From Bdellovibrio bacteriovorus W (GTDB lineage: Bacteria; Bdellovibrionota; Bdellovibrionia; Bdellovibrionales; Bdellovibrionaceae): a stretch of 64,000 nt of DNA. This document shows, in pieces, positions 1 through 8,485 of this stretch. Each line of letters begins with the position of its first letter. The stretch's first letter is position 1. A model generated the notes under the pieces. That model made no database searches. It was not told the DNA's origin and was given only the letters and a program-made list of their open reading frames with translations. The DNA lies in the NCBI GenBank assembly GCA_000525675.1, contig CP002190.1:496001-560000 (forward strand), given 5' to 3'. Position numbers and translations under genes: made by a program.

Positions 1-1184
1 CGCATATCTGCAATCGGAGCAACAATCTCGCCATTTTCTACCCAGAAACAAGCATAGCGAGTCATTCCCGTGATTCGAGCATTCGCTCTATCTGACCAGT
101 TTAGGTAATGTAAGTTTGAAAGATAAAGGCCCGTGTCTAATTCCTTAAGAACGTCTTTTTCTTTTAAAGATCCTGGTAAGATTTCTAAAGAGCGAGGCGA
201 TTCGCCAGGACTTGCCTGATTGCTTTGCACTCCATACTCTTTGGCTGAGCGAGAGCTAATAAGATAAGTCTTTAATTCGCCATCTTTAATCAACTCTTGG
301 TATTCAGGTGCAAGTTCACCCAGGGAGTTGAAGCGATGAGTAAGTCCCATTTTGAAATTTTCAACAAGAGTGAATAACGGAGAAAGAGACTTCTCTTTGT
401 CTGCTAGTTTTTGCAAAGAGCTAGTACCTTGTTTATAGCCATTGAAGCTAAATGAACCCCAATAAAACATCGAAGCCAATTCCGCTACAGCTCCCGGAGC
501 TAAGTAAGTTCTATAGGCACCAGGCTCTAAAACTTTTTTAGGTCTTGCCATAAGGCTTAGAAGATTTTTGCTTTCAGAAAGTTTAGCTTTGAAAGAGTCA
601 ACGTTCCATTCAGAACCGGCATAGACTCCTTTAACTGCTTTCTCTCCCATATAGATCGAATAATCCATAAAGAAGTTTTCAGCCGCAAACCAATGGCTTT
701 GGCCCGCAGAGTTTTTATTAGCAGAAATTTGTGGCCCACCCGAGTAGAGGCCGGCAAAGTCTGTTCCTTCTGCGGCTTGAGTGATGGCTTCGATGATTGC
801 TGATGGATCTAAAAGCTTCCCTAACAAAGTTGAATCGCTGGTGCCATTGTTAGTGATAGCGACTTGATAAGGATCTTCCGGTAAGAGGTCACATTCAAGG
901 CGAGCACTTTCAAGCCAAGTCGTTGCACTTTTTAAATCTAATTCGTTATTGCCAGTCAGCGAGAACGAAAGGTTGGCAGTGCGCCCATTCTTTTGCAAAG
1001 TCAGACTTAATACACGTTGTTCAACAAAGGTATTCTGTCTGACGTGATTGTCGTTAAAGCGTACAAAGAGAGACTCTTCCGCCTGAAGATTAATGTTGGC
1101 CGCTTCGTTAGAAGCTAAGCTTTTAAGAATGTGGTCAGCGACTGTATTGAAGTTATTTTTCGTTTGTTCGATAAAGTTAGGCAC
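1..1184 (-). CDS. pmbA: TldE/PmbA-like protein, 3' end cut by window edge
   Basis: Probable partner subunit of the TldD/TldE (PmbA) protease, which trims unfolded or modified peptides in the cytoplasm of other bacteria. The open frame runs from a GTG at 1184 to the window edge without a stop (about 394 codons visible). It has the family's features as I know them: an N-terminal alpha/beta domain (FVRFNDNHVRQ), a middle domain (YSGGPQISANKNSAG) and a C-terminal beta region (APGAVAELASMFYWG). No HExxxH motif is visible, as expected for the TldE-type subunit. The start overlaps the end of the upstream tldD gene by 8 bp, so the two are probably translationally coupled. The product could equally be called a TldD/PmbA-family protein. 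Confidence 0.82.
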   Translation of the reverse strand, partial: MPNFIEQTKNNFNTVADHILKSLASNEAANINLQAEESLFVRFNDNHVRQNTFVEQRVLSLTLQKNGRTANLSFSLTGNNELDLKSATTWLESARLECDLLPEDPYQVAITNNGTSDSTLLGKLLDPSAIIEAITQAAEGTDFAGLYSGGPQISANKNSAGQSHWFAAENFFMDYSIYMGEKAVKGVYAGSEWNVDSFKAKLSESKNLLSLMARPKKVLEPGAYRTYLAPGAVAELASMFYWGSFSFNGYKQGTSSLQKLADKEKSLSPLFTLVENFKMGLTHRFNSLGELAPEYQELIKDGELKTYLISSRSAKEYGVQSNQASPGESPRSLEILPGSLKEKDVLKELDTGLYLSNLHYLNWSDRANARITGMTRYACFWVENGEIVAPIADM

Positions 1185-2601
1185 CGAAGACCTCCACGTT
1201 TTCAAATAGGCAGAATGGATTTGTATGGCCGACGCGAATAATTTGGTTTGGTTCACCCTTACCACAGTATGGAGAACCATAGGTTTCGCGAGCAGCGCTG
1301 ACAGCTTTGAGGCTTGACCAGAACGGCACAGTGATTCCGCGGTAGTTCGGATTTTTTAGTGTTTTAGTCAGTTTTCCATTTTCAATGAGTTTTGCGTACT
1401 CACAGCCAAATTGGAATTTATTGCGGTAGTCATCAATCGACCAAGATTTATTGGCCATCATAAAGACTCCGCGCTCTGTTTGCGCAATCATTTCTTCTAA
1501 AGAAGAAGTGCCAGGCTCTAGGTTGATATTGGCCATACGATCAATCGGTGCACGATTCCAAGAAGAAGATCTTGAGTTCGCAACCCCTGGAAGACCAAGG
1601 CGGGACTGAGACTCTAAGCCGCCTAAGCCGCGCAAAAGTTTTCCGTCCTTAATAAGATATTCTTTTTCAGCTTTAAGGCCAGAGTCATCAAAGGCATAAG
1701 AGGCCATCGCATCGCTGATGGAAGGATCGAATGTCACGTTCATCAGCTTAGAGCCGTACTGAAGAGAACCAAAGTCTTCAGGCTTAACAAAGCTCCAGCC
1801 GGCGTAATTTCTTTCGTCGCCAAGAATGCGATCGTACTCGAGTGGGTGACCGATGGACTCGTGCACCTGGAGGGTCATTTGATCTGGAGCCAGGATTAAA
1901 TCCATAGATGTATTCGGGCAGTTTTCTGCATCAAGGAGCTCAAGGGCTTCTTCGGCCACGCGTGTACATCTTGCTAAAATAGATTCACGGTTAAAAACTT
2001 CGGCTCCGATTTGTAAGCAGCGAGCAAGTCCACCACTATCTGTGCGAGTTTGAGTCTCTCCATTTTTAAGAGCAGTGGCTGAATAGTCCGTGCTCACGAT
2101 AGAGAAGTTCTGCGCAATATCGGCTCCTGATGAACTCATGGAGTGGACTTGAGTTTCAACGATCATAGCTGTGGCAGAGCGGCTGACGATATGATCACTG
2201 AGTTTCATTGCAGACGTTGCTGCTGTGAAAATGTCCATAATTTCTTTGGCAGAGAAACTATCCAGCGGTTTTACCACGGGTGAGCGGTAAGACCCTTGAG
2301 ATGCAGGTCTTTGCGCTAAAGAGAAGTCATGAACTTTGTGTTTAGAGCCTGCTTTGGCAACGGCCACCGCTTTTTGTAAAGCTCTTTTGATTCCAGAATC
2401 AGAGAGGTCGCTGGTGCCAGAAAAACCGAAATGACCATTGACGATAACTTCGATCATGATTCCTTGGTCAAAATTAATGTTATTGGTGTCAGGCTTGTCA
2501 TCACGAACGGAACGATAAGTGGTCTTTTCTGTAACGAAGCGGAGATTGAGCCAATCAACCTCAGACTTAAGATTTTTCATCGTGCGATTTAAATCCAGCA
2601 T
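1177..2601 (-). CDS. tldD: TldD-family metalloprotease
   Basis: Metalloprotease subunit of the TldD/TldE system, cytoplasmic, 474 aa, close to the usual family length. The zinc-binding HExxxH is visible as HESIGHPLE at residues 247-252 (H247, E248, H252), followed by EYDRILGDE. The C-terminal barrel segment contains GITVPFWSSLKAV and a GEPNQIIRVGHTNPFCLF end, typical of the family. It is the first gene of a two-gene minus-strand operon with the TldE-like gene that starts inside its last codons. The start at 2601 is followed by MLDLNRTMKNL; an internal Met at residue 8 is an alternative. Nothing suggests inactivation. Confidence 0.9.
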   Translation of the reverse strand: MLDLNRTMKNLKSEVDWLNLRFVTEKTTYRSVRDDKPDTNNINFDQGIMIEVIVNGHFGFSGTSDLSDSGIKRALQKAVAVAKAGSKHKVHDFSLAQRPASQGSYRSPVVKPLDSFSAKEIMDIFTAATSAMKLSDHIVSRSATAMIVETQVHSMSSSGADIAQNFSIVSTDYSATALKNGETQTRTDSGGLARCLQIGAEVFNRESILARCTRVAEEALELLDAENCPNTSMDLILAPDQMTLQVHESIGHPLEYDRILGDERNYAGWSFVKPEDFGSLQYGSKLMNVTFDPSISDAMASYAFDDSGLKAEKEYLIKDGKLLRGLGGLESQSRLGLPGVANSRSSSWNRAPIDRMANINLEPGTSSLEEMIAQTERGVFMMANKSWSIDDYRNKFQFGCEYAKLIENGKLTKTLKNPNYRGITVPFWSSLKAVSAARETYGSPYCGKGEPNQIIRVGHTNPFCLFENVEVFGA

Positions 2602-2797
2602 AGGGACCTCTTTTCGATAGGATTAATCAACTGAAAGTACATGAAATCCATAAAGGATGCGGGGCTAAAAGACAACCAACTAGACGGCAAAAAGGTATTT
2701 CGTCGAGAAGTGGTGGCAAAATATTTTGGCAAGGCTCTTGCTTTATATATTTATCAGAATGGCATTGGAGCCATATCGCTACTAGATGGGGGTTTTT

Positions 2798-3037
2798 ATG
2801 AGAGCACTTTTACTATCTGCAATGATGACACTTTCTACTTTGGGTCTTGTTGTGAAGGTAGCAAAGGCCGCTGATATCAATGCACCCCAATGCTCGATGG
2901 CGAGTGAGGGAATCTATCAAGGTTATTGGGTAAAACACCGAATCGTTGTTGGTGATAGCGTTGTTGCAGGGGCAAATGACATGGGAGCTATCTTGCAGCA
3001 CCTTGAAAGCTTGCGTGATCAAGGTTTTTGCCGCTAA
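2798..3037 (+). CDS. Small secreted protein, unknown function
   Basis: A 79-aa protein with a clear signal peptide (MRALLLSAMMTLSTLGLV then AKA-AD, predicted cleavage after AKA) and a mature part of about 55 residues with two Cys, one near the start (APQCSM) and one near the end (GFCR), which could form a disulfide. I prefer the ATG at 2798 over an in-frame ATG at 2786 because GGGGG lies just upstream of it. It is divergent from tldD and ends 12 bp before the EpmA-like gene, so the two may share a transcript. I do not recognise the family; the mature part (IYQGYWVKHRIVVGDSVVAG) gives no functional hint. Confidence 0.6.
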   Translation: MRALLLSAMMTLSTLGLVVKVAKAADINAPQCSMASEGIYQGYWVKHRIVVGDSVVAGANDMGAILQHLESLRDQGFCR

Positions 3038-3049
3038 AGTGGCAGAACT

Positions 3050-4270
3050 TTGGATAGAGCAGAATTTCTTAGAACAAAATGGCTAGCATATCCTGAAATT
3101 CCTTCGAATTCTCAGGTCTACGGGCGGATTTACCGCCTCGATCTTCAGCGTTCTCCGGCCTTGGTGGAAATTCATCAGGGCTCCGAAATACACAAACTTG
3201 AATTCACAGAGATTCCAGAAATCCTTTCAGTTTTAACTGAAGGAGATCTTGTGGCGTCAGATGCTAAAAAAGAGCTCGTATTATTGGCTCCGGCACTTCG
3301 TTCTTTGCCACAGAACAAAGTAGATCTTGAAATTTTAAAGCAGTGGAATCTTTTTGAAAAAGCCTTGCTGAACTTTTTCTGGGAAAGAGATTTTCTCCAA
3401 TTACGAACTCCATCGCTGGTCACTTGCCCGGGGACAGAGCCTAGTTTGGATGTTTTTTCTACGAAACTTAAAGTGGGTTCACTCACTAAAACACTTTTCT
3501 TACCCACGAGCCCTGAAATCCACCTCAAAAAAGCTTTGGCTCTAGGGGCTGATAAGATTTTTGAAGTAGCAAGAGTTTATAGAAATGGAGAAATCACAGA
3601 GCGCCATCAGCCCGAGTTTTTGATGCTTGAGTGGTACAGATCTTTTTCTAATTTACGCAACATTCAGAATGACGTGGTTGAGTTGGTGTACTTTTTGGCG
3701 GACCAACTGAGTTTGCCGAGGCCAGAAAGTGTTCAAACCTTTAGCGTGGCTGAGCTTTTTAAAATCCACTGCAACTTTGATCTTAAGCCCGATACGCAGA
3801 TACCCGAGTTGAAAGAATTAGCAGAGCAAATCGGTGTGGATGTTCGCAGTGCTGAGACCATCGACGACTATTTCTTTTTGATCTTCATGGAAAAAATTGA
3901 GTCGCAATTGCCACACAATAACCTAGTTTTTGTGACGGAATACCCACCTTATCAGGCGGCTTTAGCTCGCTTAACTCCATCTGGTTGGGGAGATCGATTT
4001 GAAGTTTATTGGAAAGGCCTCGAGTTAGGAAATGCCTTTCATGAGTTAAATGATCCGAAAATTCAGCGTCTGCGCTCTGCAGAGGACTTAGCGAAAAAAG
4101 CTCAAATGAACAAAGAGATGATCGATCTTGATGAAGAGTTTTTCCAGTGCCTAGAAGCAGGAATGCCACCTTCCGGTGGCATCGCTATGGGTGTTGAGAG
4201 ATTGTTCATGGCCTTATTTGATATCGAGGATATAAGTAAGGTTCAGACCTTTTCCCACTCTCGTTATTGA
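3050..4270 (+). CDS. epmA: EpmA-like lysyl-tRNA synthetase paralogue (EF-P lysine ligase type)
   Basis: Class II aminoacyl-tRNA-synthetase-like enzyme of the EpmA/GenX/PoxA family, which in E. coli attaches beta-lysine to elongation factor P. Motif 2 is seen as RVYRNGEITERHQPEFLMLE with WYR after it, and motif 3 as GGIAMGVERLFM. PTSPEIHLKKAL and ERFEVYWKGLELGNAFHEL-like segments match E. coli EpmA closely (here DRFEVYWKGLELGNAFHEL). At 406 aa it is about 80 residues longer than E. coli EpmA; the extra N-terminal part looks like a small beta-rich domain. The start is a TTG at 3050 with a weak SD, so the start is uncertain. No efp or epmB gene is in view. The 3' end overlaps the convergent HU/IHF gene by 7 bp. 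Confidence 0.85.
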   Translation: MDRAEFLRTKWLAYPEIPSNSQVYGRIYRLDLQRSPALVEIHQGSEIHKLEFTEIPEILSVLTEGDLVASDAKKELVLLAPALRSLPQNKVDLEILKQWNLFEKALLNFFWERDFLQLRTPSLVTCPGTEPSLDVFSTKLKVGSLTKTLFLPTSPEIHLKKALALGADKIFEVARVYRNGEITERHQPEFLMLEWYRSFSNLRNIQNDVVELVYFLADQLSLPRPESVQTFSVAELFKIHCNFDLKPDTQIPELKELAEQIGVDVRSAETIDDYFFLIFMEKIESQLPHNNLVFVTEYPPYQAALARLTPSGWGDRFEVYWKGLELGNAFHELNDPKIQRLRSAEDLAKKAQMNKEMIDLDEEFFQCLEAGMPPSGGIAMGVERLFMALFDIEDISKVQTFSHSRY

Positions 4271-4560
4271 GAGTCTTCTTCAGCCCCTTTATTGATGTCT
4301 TCTTTGAGTTCTTTTCCAACTTTGAAGAATGGAAGTTTCTTTTCTTCCACATTGATGATTTCGCCAGTGCGAGGGTTACGTCCTTTGTAAGCGCCATATT
4401 GACGGTTTACGAATGAACCAAAACCACGGATCTCAATACGATCATCACGCATGAGAGCTTCCACCATAGAATCAAAAATCGTGTTCACTACGGTTTCAGC
4501 TTTTACGCGAGTGATCCCGGCTTTTTCAGAAATGAGATTTATTAAGTCCGCTTTAGTCAT
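4264..4560 (-). CDS. HU/IHF-family DNA-binding protein (IHF-beta-like)
   Basis: Small nucleoid-associated protein that bends DNA, 98 aa. TKADLINLISEKAGI at the N-terminus, RIEIRGFGSF in the core, GRNPRTGE in the DNA-binding arm and PFFKVGKELKE near the end are all standard HU/IHF signatures. The RIEIRGFGSF and FKVGKEL pieces resemble IHF-beta more than HU. The start at 4560 is chosen because GAGGAT lies upstream at suitable spacing; a TTG 21 nt further upstream gives a non-conserved extension. The acidic C-terminal tail (GAEEDSQ) is unusual. It converges with and overlaps the EpmA-like gene by 7 bp. Confidence 0.93.
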   Translation of the reverse strand: MTKADLINLISEKAGITRVKAETVVNTIFDSMVEALMRDDRIEIRGFGSFVNRQYGAYKGRNPRTGEIINVEEKKLPFFKVGKELKEDINKGAEEDSQ

Positions 4561-4660
4561 CTTTTTGCTTATCCTCAGCAAAGTGTAGCTTAAAGTATTG
4601 ATAACACTCCCGATTATACCGATCTACGGGGCCCTGACCACCACTTTTCGCCTATTTAAC

Positions 4661-5923
4661 TCAATGCTTCTTATACAATCCGGTGTTGAGTAGTATTTTC
4701 TTATAGGCTTCGACGGTAGATTGCACCATTTTTCCGGTATCAAAGAGATCTACGACCTTTTGACGAGCTCTTTCGCCTATTTCTTCAGCTGGCATGGTAC
4801 CTGAGAAGATTTCCACCAAAAGATTGCTCATCGAGTCCACATCGGCTGGGCGTAGTAAAAAACCATCCCTGCCATCTTCTATAATATTAGCAATCGGAGA
4901 GACTTCAGAGCCCATCACGATCTTTTTTTGCGCCATCGCCTCTAAAGTCGAAGGTTCAAATCCCGTTGTACGGGAACCCATATTCACGAAAACATCACCA
5001 AGAACAATATAATCTTCGATTTCAGTGGCAGGAACGGCGCCGACCATCAGCACTCGGTTACCCAGAGCACGATTTAAAACCTGAAATTCAATCTCTCGAA
5101 ACTGAGGGCCATTTCCGACTAAAAGGAGATAACTGTTTGGCTTTTTAATGGCGACTTTTTCAAAGGCATTTAAAAGAGGAATAAGCTCCTGCGTCTCTGT
5201 CATATCTGAAATAGTGACGGCCACATGGGCATTTTCAGGGATATGGAGTTTTCTGCGCAGTTCGAGAGACTTCTCTTTCGGAGTTAAATCACCCAGTTCG
5301 ATTCCGTAGGGAACCGTATAAGTGTGAAAATCGGGGTACAAATAATATCGTTCAAGAATGATTCTTTGCTGAGGATTGGTAACAAAAACTCCATCAGCAG
5401 TGGCGAGCAATCGGCTATCGCCTCCATAGAAAGTTGTTAAAAACTTATAAGCCGTAGCGACAGCCGTAGTTAGCATACTGCCCAGAGTGTCTTGCCTCAT
5501 TCCCAAAATTGCAAAAAGTTGCGACATTTGCGTGGCTTCGACGTCATAGGCAACGGCCACTTCAAGCTCAGCTTTCCGACTGCTAATTCTGTATGCGGAT
5601 CTGTCGATACTGTGGATAAGATGAAATGGTTCTTCTTTATGGAGTTGCAGAAACTTCTGTCTAACAGCCATTTGAAAACTTGCAGGAGAAGTATTTTTGG
5701 CTCCTTCTTGCAAGAAAAGCACGCGAACACCGTCACGAATAACTTCTGATTTTTTAAGCGGAGAGTTGGCTGCTAAAACTGTGACCTTGTGGCCCTCTTT
5801 AGCAAGTCCCTTCGCAATGGGCCACAAAAACCCATGATCAGTGGCTCGACTGAGAATAGGAAATCTCTGCGATGTGAGGCAGATATTAAGTGATTCCGGC
5901 AGGGATTTCTTGCGCTTAAACAT
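4661..5923 (-). CDS. Family 4-like glycosyltransferase (GT-B fold)
   Basis: Glycosyltransferase of 420 aa acting in the cytoplasm, probably on envelope glycan. The N-terminal half has the acceptor-side pattern DHGFLWPIAKGLAKEGHKVTV. The C-terminal half has the nucleotide-sugar site: LLVGNGPQFREIE, then FVNMGSRTTGFEPSTLEAMA with the E-x7-E-type motif (FEPSTLEAM), then DGRDGFLLRPADVDSM. It begins with MFKRKKSLPE and has no signal peptide or TM. The upstream glycosyltransferase-like gene ends 3 bp before its start, so the two form an operon. The sugar and acceptor cannot be deduced. Confidence 0.85.
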   Translation of the reverse strand: MFKRKKSLPESLNICLTSQRFPILSRATDHGFLWPIAKGLAKEGHKVTVLAANSPLKKSEVIRDGVRVLFLQEGAKNTSPASFQMAVRQKFLQLHKEEPFHLIHSIDRSAYRISSRKAELEVAVAYDVEATQMSQLFAILGMRQDTLGSMLTTAVATAYKFLTTFYGGDSRLLATADGVFVTNPQQRIILERYYLYPDFHTYTVPYGIELGDLTPKEKSLELRRKLHIPENAHVAVTISDMTETQELIPLLNAFEKVAIKKPNSYLLLVGNGPQFREIEFQVLNRALGNRVLMVGAVPATEIEDYIVLGDVFVNMGSRTTGFEPSTLEAMAQKKIVMGSEVSPIANIIEDGRDGFLLRPADVDSMSNLLVEIFSGTMPAEEIGERARQKVVDLFDTGKMVQSTVEAYKKILLNTGLYKKH

Positions 5924-5926
5924 AGC

Positions 5927-7036
5927 TTATCTTAAATGAGCCAAAGCCTTGTTGTACAGGCGATTGAGTTCATTCAAGGAAGAGTCGATGAGATGTCGAT
6001 CTTCGGCGAGTTGATCGGCGACGTTCTCGGGAACTTTTAAGTTGGCTTTAAGGAGGACCTTTTCCAAGTCTTCACTCATAGCATCCCAACGTAGAATCCA
6101 GCAATTTTGTGCGTTCTTCCAAAGATCACCATGCACTTTGGTTTGTCGTGAATCTAAAATCATCACGGCATGGGCTGAGATCGCTTTCATATAATAGTCT
6201 GTCACTTCGACCGGACTTAGGGCCTGCCCTGCAAGATATAGAGCTTCGGCTTTCCCCAGAAGATATTGAGTCTGTGCCAGTGTCAGTTGAGAAGTGATCA
6301 ACCAACCTTTTCCCTGATGCTCATCCATCCATTGCGCAAACCTTTTGCGTTGTCGCAAACTCCAACCATCGAATGAACCCCATAGGATCACACGATACTT
6401 CTGATTGATCTTTAAGAGGCGATGAAAGTGATTGGCAAAAGGAGTGAATTTCTCTTCGCGAAAGGGGACAACTATATAAGGACGAGAGGTGAAGTCTTCA
6501 ATCTCTTCCAGCTCATCTAAATAAGTTTCTTCTCTTAAAGCAGAAGAGGATAAATCCAAAACGGGTGGTAAGATGCCGCGACCTTGTTGATGTTCACGAA
6601 CATTGAGGCCACGAATATATCCAAGAGCCTCAACAGTGGGGCAAGTGATGATATCACTTTCTTCAATGAGATAGCGCACGGGATTCAAGCGTGAAAGTCT
6701 TTTACGAATAAATAATAATGAAGTCGTAAGCACACACGTCGGATGGGAACGGGCAAATCCAGAGAGAATAATTTGTGCCGGAGACATTTTATCTTCATCC
6801 AAAAGAAGATGTAAGATCTGTGGCTGTAGTCCAAAAAGACCAGGGATGATTTTAAGCCCTTCAGCAAAGCTCCACTTTTTAAAGTAGGCCATAAATTGAA
6901 TTCCATGACTGCTACCCATGGGTTCTTCTTTATAACTCGTTAGGACCACCACATCATGTTGCTGGGCTTTTAATGCTAAAGCCAGTTGCCATGAAGTTGC
7001 AGTGATCGTTTTAGTAACGAGGATTATTTTCGCCAT
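5927..7036 (-). CDS. Glycosyltransferase-like protein (GT-B-like), function unknown
   Basis: A 369-aa protein that starts like a GT-B enzyme (MAKIILVTKTITATSWQLAL, then a Rossmann-like strand pattern) and has a second Rossmann-like half (YRVILWGSFDGWSLRQRKRF). The usual E-x7-E motif of GT4 enzymes is not obvious, so it may be a divergent or regulatory partner of the adjacent glycosyltransferase. It sits between a Nudix gene (overlap 13 bp with its 3' end) and the GT4-like gene (3-bp gap) in a tight minus-strand operon. I infer the glycosyltransferase role from fold pattern and context only. Confidence 0.6.
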   Translation of the reverse strand: MAKIILVTKTITATSWQLALALKAQQHDVVVLTSYKEEPMGSSHGIQFMAYFKKWSFAEGLKIIPGLFGLQPQILHLLLDEDKMSPAQIILSGFARSHPTCVLTTSLLFIRKRLSRLNPVRYLIEESDIITCPTVEALGYIRGLNVREHQQGRGILPPVLDLSSSALREETYLDELEEIEDFTSRPYIVVPFREEKFTPFANHFHRLLKINQKYRVILWGSFDGWSLRQRKRFAQWMDEHQGKGWLITSQLTLAQTQYLLGKAEALYLAGQALSPVEVTDYYMKAISAHAVMILDSRQTKVHGDLWKNAQNCWILRWDAMSEDLEKVLLKANLKVPENVADQLAEDRHLIDSSLNELNRLYNKALAHLR

Positions 7037-7488
7037 TCGACTCCAAGAGCTTTATAGATCTTTGGTAAGAGTTTGCGATTGGCCTCAGGAATATTGCGAT
7101 GCTTGAGCTCTTCTGGATGAATCCATTCAAGCATCATGTGGTGTTTCGCACGAGGCTCGCCCTTCCAGTAGAGTATTTCATAAAAGAGAATAAGAATCCC
7201 AACATCTCCGTAGGAGTGTGAACAAGCAAGTTTGAGTTCGCCCACCTCAGCTTCAATACCGAGTTCTTCTTGAAGTTCGCGTGCTAGAGCTTCTTCGGGC
7301 GATTCTCCGTTTTCAATTTTTCCACCTGGGAATTCCCATTGACCCGGAAGAGAGTTGTTTTCAGGGCGTTGACCGACAAGAATTTTACCGTCTTTGCGCA
7401 AAAAACCAGCAACAACTGGAATCCAGTGTCCTTTACGAATCTTTGATTTTTTTGGCTTTACTTCAACTTCACTACTGTCCGCCATCAT
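7024..7488 (-). CDS. Nudix (MutT-type) hydrolase
   Basis: Hydrolase of nucleoside diphosphate derivatives; MutT-like members remove oxidised dGTP. The Nudix box is complete: GGKIENGESPEEALARELQE followed by ELGIE, matching G-x5-E-x7-REUxEExGU. Upstream VAGFLRKDGKILVGQRP and PGQWEFPGGK are typical of MutT. The frame is open further upstream to 7524, but the double ATG at 7488/7485 has GAAGG just before it, and the upstream extension is not family-like. It overlaps the end of pyrD by about 17 bp and the start of the GT-like gene by 13 bp. The exact substrate is unknown. Confidence 0.88.
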   Translation of the reverse strand: MMADSSEVEVKPKKSKIRKGHWIPVVAGFLRKDGKILVGQRPENNSLPGQWEFPGGKIENGESPEEALARELQEELGIEAEVGELKLACSHSYGDVGILILFYEILYWKGEPRAKHHMMLEWIHPEELKHRNIPEANRKLLPKIYKALGVEWRK

Positions 7489-8473
7489 ACCTTCTAGCAA
7501 CGTCATGGAAAAACTGCGGTCCATAAAAAATTAGGGCTGAATAAATTTGAACAAGATCCGCCCCCATTTGCAATCTTTCAAAGACATCTTCAGGTGTCAT
7601 TATGCCACCCACGCTTACAATAAGCATATCTTTGCGTTTATCCCCTAGGCTTTTGACCGCAAGTTGAAGGGCTTTTTTAGAGAGATCTTTAAGGGGCTTC
7701 CCCGACAATCCGCCCTCGTTGGGAAAATGGCAATCCGTTGGGCGAGACAGCGATGTATTTGTTAGCACTAAACCATCGACCCCTAAGAGTTGGCATGTTT
7801 GCACGCTCTCGACAAACTGCTCTTCTGGCATGTCAGGAGATAGCTTTACTAAAAGAGGCTTTTGAATTTCTTGGGCTTTCTTAAGCAAAGGTAAAAGTAA
7901 TTGCGTCAGTTGTTCTTTGCCTTGAAGGTTGCGCAGTCCCTGAGTGTTGGGGCTTGAGATATTAACGACGAAGGCGTCTGCATGGGCTTTAAATTTTTCA
8001 ATCAAAAACAAATAGTCATCGGAGGCATTTTCGTTTGCTGTCTGGCGATTTTTACCAATATTGACAAAGATCGGAGTTTTTAGATCTTCAGAGTGTAAAC
8101 GCAGATTGTAGAAAACTTCATCCGCACCAGCACTGGGAAAGCCCATTTTATTCCACATGGCTTCAAGATTTAGATCGCGATCAACAATTTTTCCAGGATT
8201 GGGGTCTTGAGGCAGGGGAGTGACAGTGCCCACTTCAATAAACCCACAACCAAGATGCCACCAAGAGTTTAAGTGCTCGGCGTTTTTATCAACGCCCCCG
8301 GCGATACCAAGGGGGTTTTGAAAGTGCAGACCTTTCCAAGAAAGAGGCTGCCATTGAGGAGTGCCTCCGCGATGAAACAAGGTGACAAGAGGGAGTCCCC
8401 AGCTAGAAAGGTCATGGGCAAGTTTGGGTGGTAGTAGAAGCCATGGTTTTTTGAGTGCTTTCAGAACGTACAT
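7472..8473 (-). CDS. pyrD: Dihydroorotate dehydrogenase (quinone), class 2
   Basis: Fourth step of UMP synthesis: oxidises dihydroorotate to orotate, passing electrons through FMN to quinone at the inner membrane. 333 aa, family length. Visible class 2 signatures: N-terminal helices PPKLAHDLSSWGLP, NPLGIAGGVDKNAEH, FIEVGTVTPLPQDPNPGK, the catalytic loop FVVNISSPNTQGLRNLQ with Ser as base, KLSPDMPEEQ and GGLSGKPLKDLS. IVSVGGIMTPEDVFERLQMG forms the FMN phosphate site. It lies between gdh-like and Nudix genes, overlapping the latter; the start follows the Glu dehydrogenase stop by 12 bp, suggesting one operon. Confidence 0.95.
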   Translation of the reverse strand: MYVLKALKKPWLLLPPKLAHDLSSWGLPLVTLFHRGGTPQWQPLSWKGLHFQNPLGIAGGVDKNAEHLNSWWHLGCGFIEVGTVTPLPQDPNPGKIVDRDLNLEAMWNKMGFPSAGADEVFYNLRLHSEDLKTPIFVNIGKNRQTANENASDDYLFLIEKFKAHADAFVVNISSPNTQGLRNLQGKEQLTQLLLPLLKKAQEIQKPLLVKLSPDMPEEQFVESVQTCQLLGVDGLVLTNTSLSRPTDCHFPNEGGLSGKPLKDLSKKALQLAVKSLGDKRKDMLIVSVGGIMTPEDVFERLQMGADLVQIYSALIFYGPQFFHDVARRYDGGQ

Positions 8474-8485
8474 CCTTGTTGAAAA

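Noticed and set aside
2641-2874. 77-codon plus-strand frame upstream of the small secreted protein
   Set aside because: It overlaps the better supported 79-aa gene (signal peptide, SD), and its sequence has no family look; likely a chance frame.
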